A stretch of DNA of 12,483 nt from Candidatus Shapirobacteria bacterium (GTDB lineage Bacteria; Patescibacteriota; Microgenomatia; VGLL01). The DNA lies in NCBI GenBank assembly GCA_016866735.1, contig VGLL01000021.1, forward strand, positions 1-12,483. The letters are read 5' to 3'. The position numbers and the translations under genes were made by a program. Each line of letters begins with the position of its first letter. Position 1 is the stretch's first letter. A model generated the notes under the pieces. It ran no database searches and was not told the DNA's origin. It worked only from the letters and a program-made list of their open reading frames with translations. This document shows positions 10,563 to 12,483 of the stretch, one piece after another.

Positions 10563-12483
10563 TTTATTACCCACCAATTAAATTGTATATCGTGTTCAAT
10601 GGGCGAGTCAAGAGCGACTTCAAACCAACCCCGCTTAGCGGGGCTATCGTCCCGCTCAGCTTGACAGCCCTCTTCACCCGTTTCGCAATTAGCGGTTTCT
10701 TCTTCTACGTCAGTGCCGCTGCCTGGCGCGCTTTTCGCCCTAACAAAAAGAACTTTGTTTTCTGTAGAAGAGAGGGGAGTCAAGTAAACCAACGAGTTAT
10801 TGGTAATTGAGTTATTGGCAATTAGCAATGCGGTTTCGCCGGCGGGAAGAACCGCCGTTCCCGCGGAAGCATTATTTTTCACCTCCGAGGTGTTCCCCTC
10901 CGCTAAGCGGGGTTCCTCCACCCCCGCCTCGCCGGCAGGCAGATCGGAGGTGGAGACGATGGGATTGGCGCTAGCAATAATAATTTTGTCGAATGTACCC
11001 GAACCAGAGGCAACGAGATCTCCAGCAAGGCGGGTGTTGCCTTCAGCATCAAACGAGGCGACTGTTGCTCCGCCGACCCCCCTGACTAGAAGCATTCCAA
11101 AGCCGGAATCTTGGTTATCACCGCAAAGATCAGGATAGAGAATCTTTTCCTCTTCGGTGCAATCGCTGATTTTCGTGGATCCCTGATTAGAGGCGAGATC
11201 AATGGTTAAATCTTGGCCCGGCAAGGGCTTAAGAAGATTGGTAAAGAGCGAACCCTTAACGGCCAGGTTATTTTCGATGGTCACGTTGCCTTCCTTATTA
11301 ATAACCACCTTGCCGGCCAAAAAGTCGATGCCTTCGGCGGAAGAAAGATAGAGGGGCCCAAGAGAGGCGATAGAGTTAGCAGACAGAGACAGAGTGCCGT
11401 CAACCAGGAGATTGCCGGCAATAGTCGTATCCGCAAGTGAAGTTGAGCCAAGAACTGATAGTTTATTGTTAACTGTTAACCCGCCTATCGTCGAGGCAAG
11501 CTGTTCGCTGTTAACTGTTATATTGTCCGCGATTTTTAGATCGGCCGAGACGCTGGCGGCCTGGGCCCAGCCAAGCTCAGCTTGGCTTGCGAGGAGTTCT
11601 TTAACGAAGGCGTCCACTTCGGCGAGGAGAGCACTTGAGGAAGCGGTTGGTTCTGGTGTTGGGGTGGGGATTAAGTTAGGAGTTAGGGATTGGTCTGGGG
11701 GCAAGGCTTGACTCTCTACCTTTTCCATTCTCGCGAGGATCTCGCCAAATTTGCCGGTCAGGGCAGAGATTTCCTCACTTTCGATTTTATTGGCGTAGAG
11801 GGTACCCGTGATAGTAGCCGTTTCCGAAACTAACTCGTCACTCGTAACCCGCTCACTTTCCAACTTGTTAACAGTAACTTGGCCCGCGAAGCTGGCCTGC
11901 CTCGCCTGCAGGTCTCCGGCAAGGCGGGCGTTCCCTTCCGCATCAATCGAGGCGACGACTTCGTTATTAACGCCTTTCACTAAGAGCTTACCAAAGGCAG
12001 AGGAGCTCGCTATCTCGCTAGACTCGCTATCTTGGTTAGCGGGATAACGATCTAACGAGATAACAAGGTCTCCAAAGCCAGATCTAATCGTTCCCGTTTC
12101 CACCACCGGCGAGACAATTTTTTCTTCCACATTAGCAGTTCCGGCAATTAATTGCCGAGTTTCGGCGATTCCAGTCTGCAGGTTGGCAATAGCGGCTTCG
12201 CTGAATACACCTACCCTTTCAATCGTCTCTCCAGTTTTAAGTTTTAAGTTGTAGATTTGAGATTTAACATTTGACATTTGAGTTTCCTGGGCATCGTTAT
12301 CGGCTAAGACTGCAGAATTAGTAGTCTCTTTTGTTATCTGTAAATCTCCGGTGGAGGTAAGAAACACCCCCGGATCAAACCAGGAGACATTGACAAAGGC
12401 CATGATTTTACCGCATTTATAATTATTATTATTGTTATAATCATTAGGGCATTCAATAATTTCTCCTTTACCGGTAGCAGGGT
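10559..12483 (-). CDS. Large repetitive, probably surface-exposed protein, 3' part (5' end outside window)
   Basis: The frame is open from the right edge to TAA at 10559; ATG 12403 is probably internal, since 26 further codons upstream (including a run of five Asn) have no stop. From ATG 12403, 614 residues. Two related modules are visible: GKLLVKGVNNEVVASIDAEG (138-157) continuing NARLAGDL, and GMLLVRGVGGATVASFDAEG (436-455) continuing NTRLAGDL. Between them lie beta-solenoid-like repeats with short Val/Leu/Asn strands (NLLVDGTLSL, VTIENNLAVKGS). A Pro/Thr linker occurs at 241-252, a short coiled coil near 215-232, and four Cys at 415, 427, 573 and 580. It ends in a Trp-rich segment, FNWWVIN. 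An adhesin or fibre-like surface role is an inference. Residues ~486-510, 518-522 and 587-592 are encoded by palindromic repeat elements. Confidence 0.8.
   Translation of the reverse strand, partial: PATGKGEIIECPNDYNNNNNYKCGKIMAFVNVSWFDPGVFLTSTGDLQITKETTNSAVLADNDAQETQMSNVKSQIYNLKLKTGETIERVGVFSEAAIANLQTGIAETRQLIAGTANVEEKIVSPVVETGTIRSGFGDLVISLDRYPANQDSESSEIASSSAFGKLLVKGVNNEVVASIDAEGNARLAGDLQARQASFAGQVTVNKLESERVTSDELVSETATITGTLYANKIESEEISALTGKFGEILARMEKVESQALPPDQSLTPNLIPTPTPEPTASSSALLAEVDAFVKELLASQAELGWAQAASVSADLKIADNITVNSEQLASTIGGLTVNNKLSVLGSTSLADTTIAGNLLVDGTLSLSANSIASLGPLYLSSAEGIDFLAGKVVINKEGNVTIENNLAVKGSLFTNLLKPLPGQDLTIDLASNQGSTKISDCTEEEKILYPDLCGDNQDSGFGMLLVRGVGGATVASFDAEGNTRLAGDLVASGSGTFDKIIIASANPIVSTSDLPAGEAGVEEPRLAEGNTSEVKNNASAGTAVLPAGETALLIANNSITNNSLVYLTPLSSTENKVLFVRAKSAPGSGTDVEEETANCETGEEGCQAERDDSPAKRGWFEVALDSPIEHDIQFNWWVIN
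10629..10643 (+). repeat. CCCCGCTTAGCGGGG palindrome translated within the large gene
   Basis: Seven-base perfect arms around one T, identical in core to the intergenic copy at 7555-7569. On the minus strand it encodes SPAKRG (residues 587-592), just before the Trp-rich C-terminal segment. Confidence 0.85.
10796..10831 (-). repeat. Short heptamer array in the large repetitive gene
   Basis: Units GTTATTG, GTAATTG, (A), GTTATTG, GCAATTA, GCAATGC on the plus strand encode about LLIANNSITNNSL (residues 526-538). Confidence 0.55.
10880..10952 (+). repeat. Composite 73-bp palindromic element inside the large gene
   Basis: CACCTCCGA (10880-10888) and its exact reverse complement TCGGAGGTG (10944-10952) bracket a 55-bp core. 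The core holds a CCGCTAAGCGG palindrome (10900-10910) and a GCCGGC palindrome (10931-10936). It resembles a very small inverted-repeat element. It is translated without a stop on the minus strand as STSDLPAGEAG, VEEPRLAEGN and TSEV. The three palindrome types seen elsewhere in the window are nested here. Confidence 0.7.
11019..11062 (-). repeat. Direct repeat copy 1 in the large gene (second SFDAEGNTRLAGDL module)
   Basis: About 44 bp closely similar, by eye, to 11913-11956 and 894 bp away. It encodes the module string ending TRLAGDL. It marks an internal duplication in the protein. Confidence 0.7.
11913..11956 (-). repeat. Direct repeat copy 2 in the large gene (first SIDAEGNARLAGDL module)
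   Basis: Partner of 11019-11062; encodes the module string ending ARLAGDL, followed by QARQASFAGQVTV. Confidence 0.7.
12233..12281 (-). repeat. Seven-unit heptamer array in the large gene
   Basis: Plus-strand units AGTTTTA, AGTTTTA, AGTTGTA, GATTTGA, GATTTAA, CATTTGA, CATTTGA. They encode about residues 41-57 from ATG 12403, QMSNVKSQIYNLKLK. The AATTT/TTAAA composition resembles the intergenic arrays beside the four-helix-bundle gene. Confidence 0.85.

Noticed and set aside
10800..11138. Plus-strand open frame of 112 codons opposite the large repetitive gene
   Set aside because: Shadow of the minus-strand coding frame; its composition reflects the palindromic repeats and repetitive codons.

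Overview
The window looks like a piece of a metagenome-derived bacterial genome of the Candidate Phyla Radiation (Patescibacteria, perhaps Microgenomates or Parcubacteria). This is inferred from gene content and style: a PilX-like pilin fragment, a Wzy/O-antigen-ligase protein fused to TPRs, a four-helix-bundle (S23/IVP) protein, a double zinc-ribbon protein, a Rho gene followed at once by a LysM/M23 peptidase, and peptide motifs of the 'LPAGEAG' and 'SPAKRG' type encoded by palindromic repeats. No rRNA or taxonomic marker was available, so the placement is tentative.

Layout. Positions 2-691 hold the 3' part of a pilin-like gene, entering from the left edge. Positions 704-1192 (-) hold a Nudix hydrolase. 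Positions 1222-3752 (+) form a tight run of genes: a VTC-domain (triphosphate tunnel fold) gene split by an apparent -1 frameshift, a second CYTH-like tunnel protein carrying ExExK motifs, and a GT4 glycosyltransferase. The last two junctions overlap. Convergent to this run is a divergent aminoglycoside-phosphotransferase/kinase-like gene (3728-4570, -). Nudix, two tunnel enzymes, a kinase-like protein and a glycosyltransferase together make the most interesting functional neighbourhood, because the combination is not one I recognise as a described pathway.

A clear sigma70-type promoter (TTGACA, 17 nt, TTTAAT) at 4701-4729 drives rho (GTG start at 4786) and, 3 nt after its stop, a membrane-anchored LysM/M23 peptidase. 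A tRNA-Ala(CGC) lies at 7384-7454, followed by a small double zinc-ribbon gene with a perfect Shine-Dalgarno. From 8024 to the right edge all genes are on the minus strand: the Wzy/TPR membrane protein, the four-helix-bundle gene, and a long repetitive, probably surface-exposed protein whose 5' end lies beyond the window.

The window is unusually rich in short repeats. Arrays of 7-bp units (also 8, 9 and 11 bp) occur inside genes (five in the Wzy/TPR gene, one or more in the large repetitive protein, a 9-bp version inside rho) and in intergenic DNA around the four-helix-bundle gene. Small GC-rich palindromes (CCCCGCTTAGCGGGG and CCTCCGATTCGGAGG types) recur in intergenic DNA and are also translated inside the large protein. 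These repeats, rather than any single gene, are the clearest unexplained structure. No intergenic gap exceeds 300 bases.
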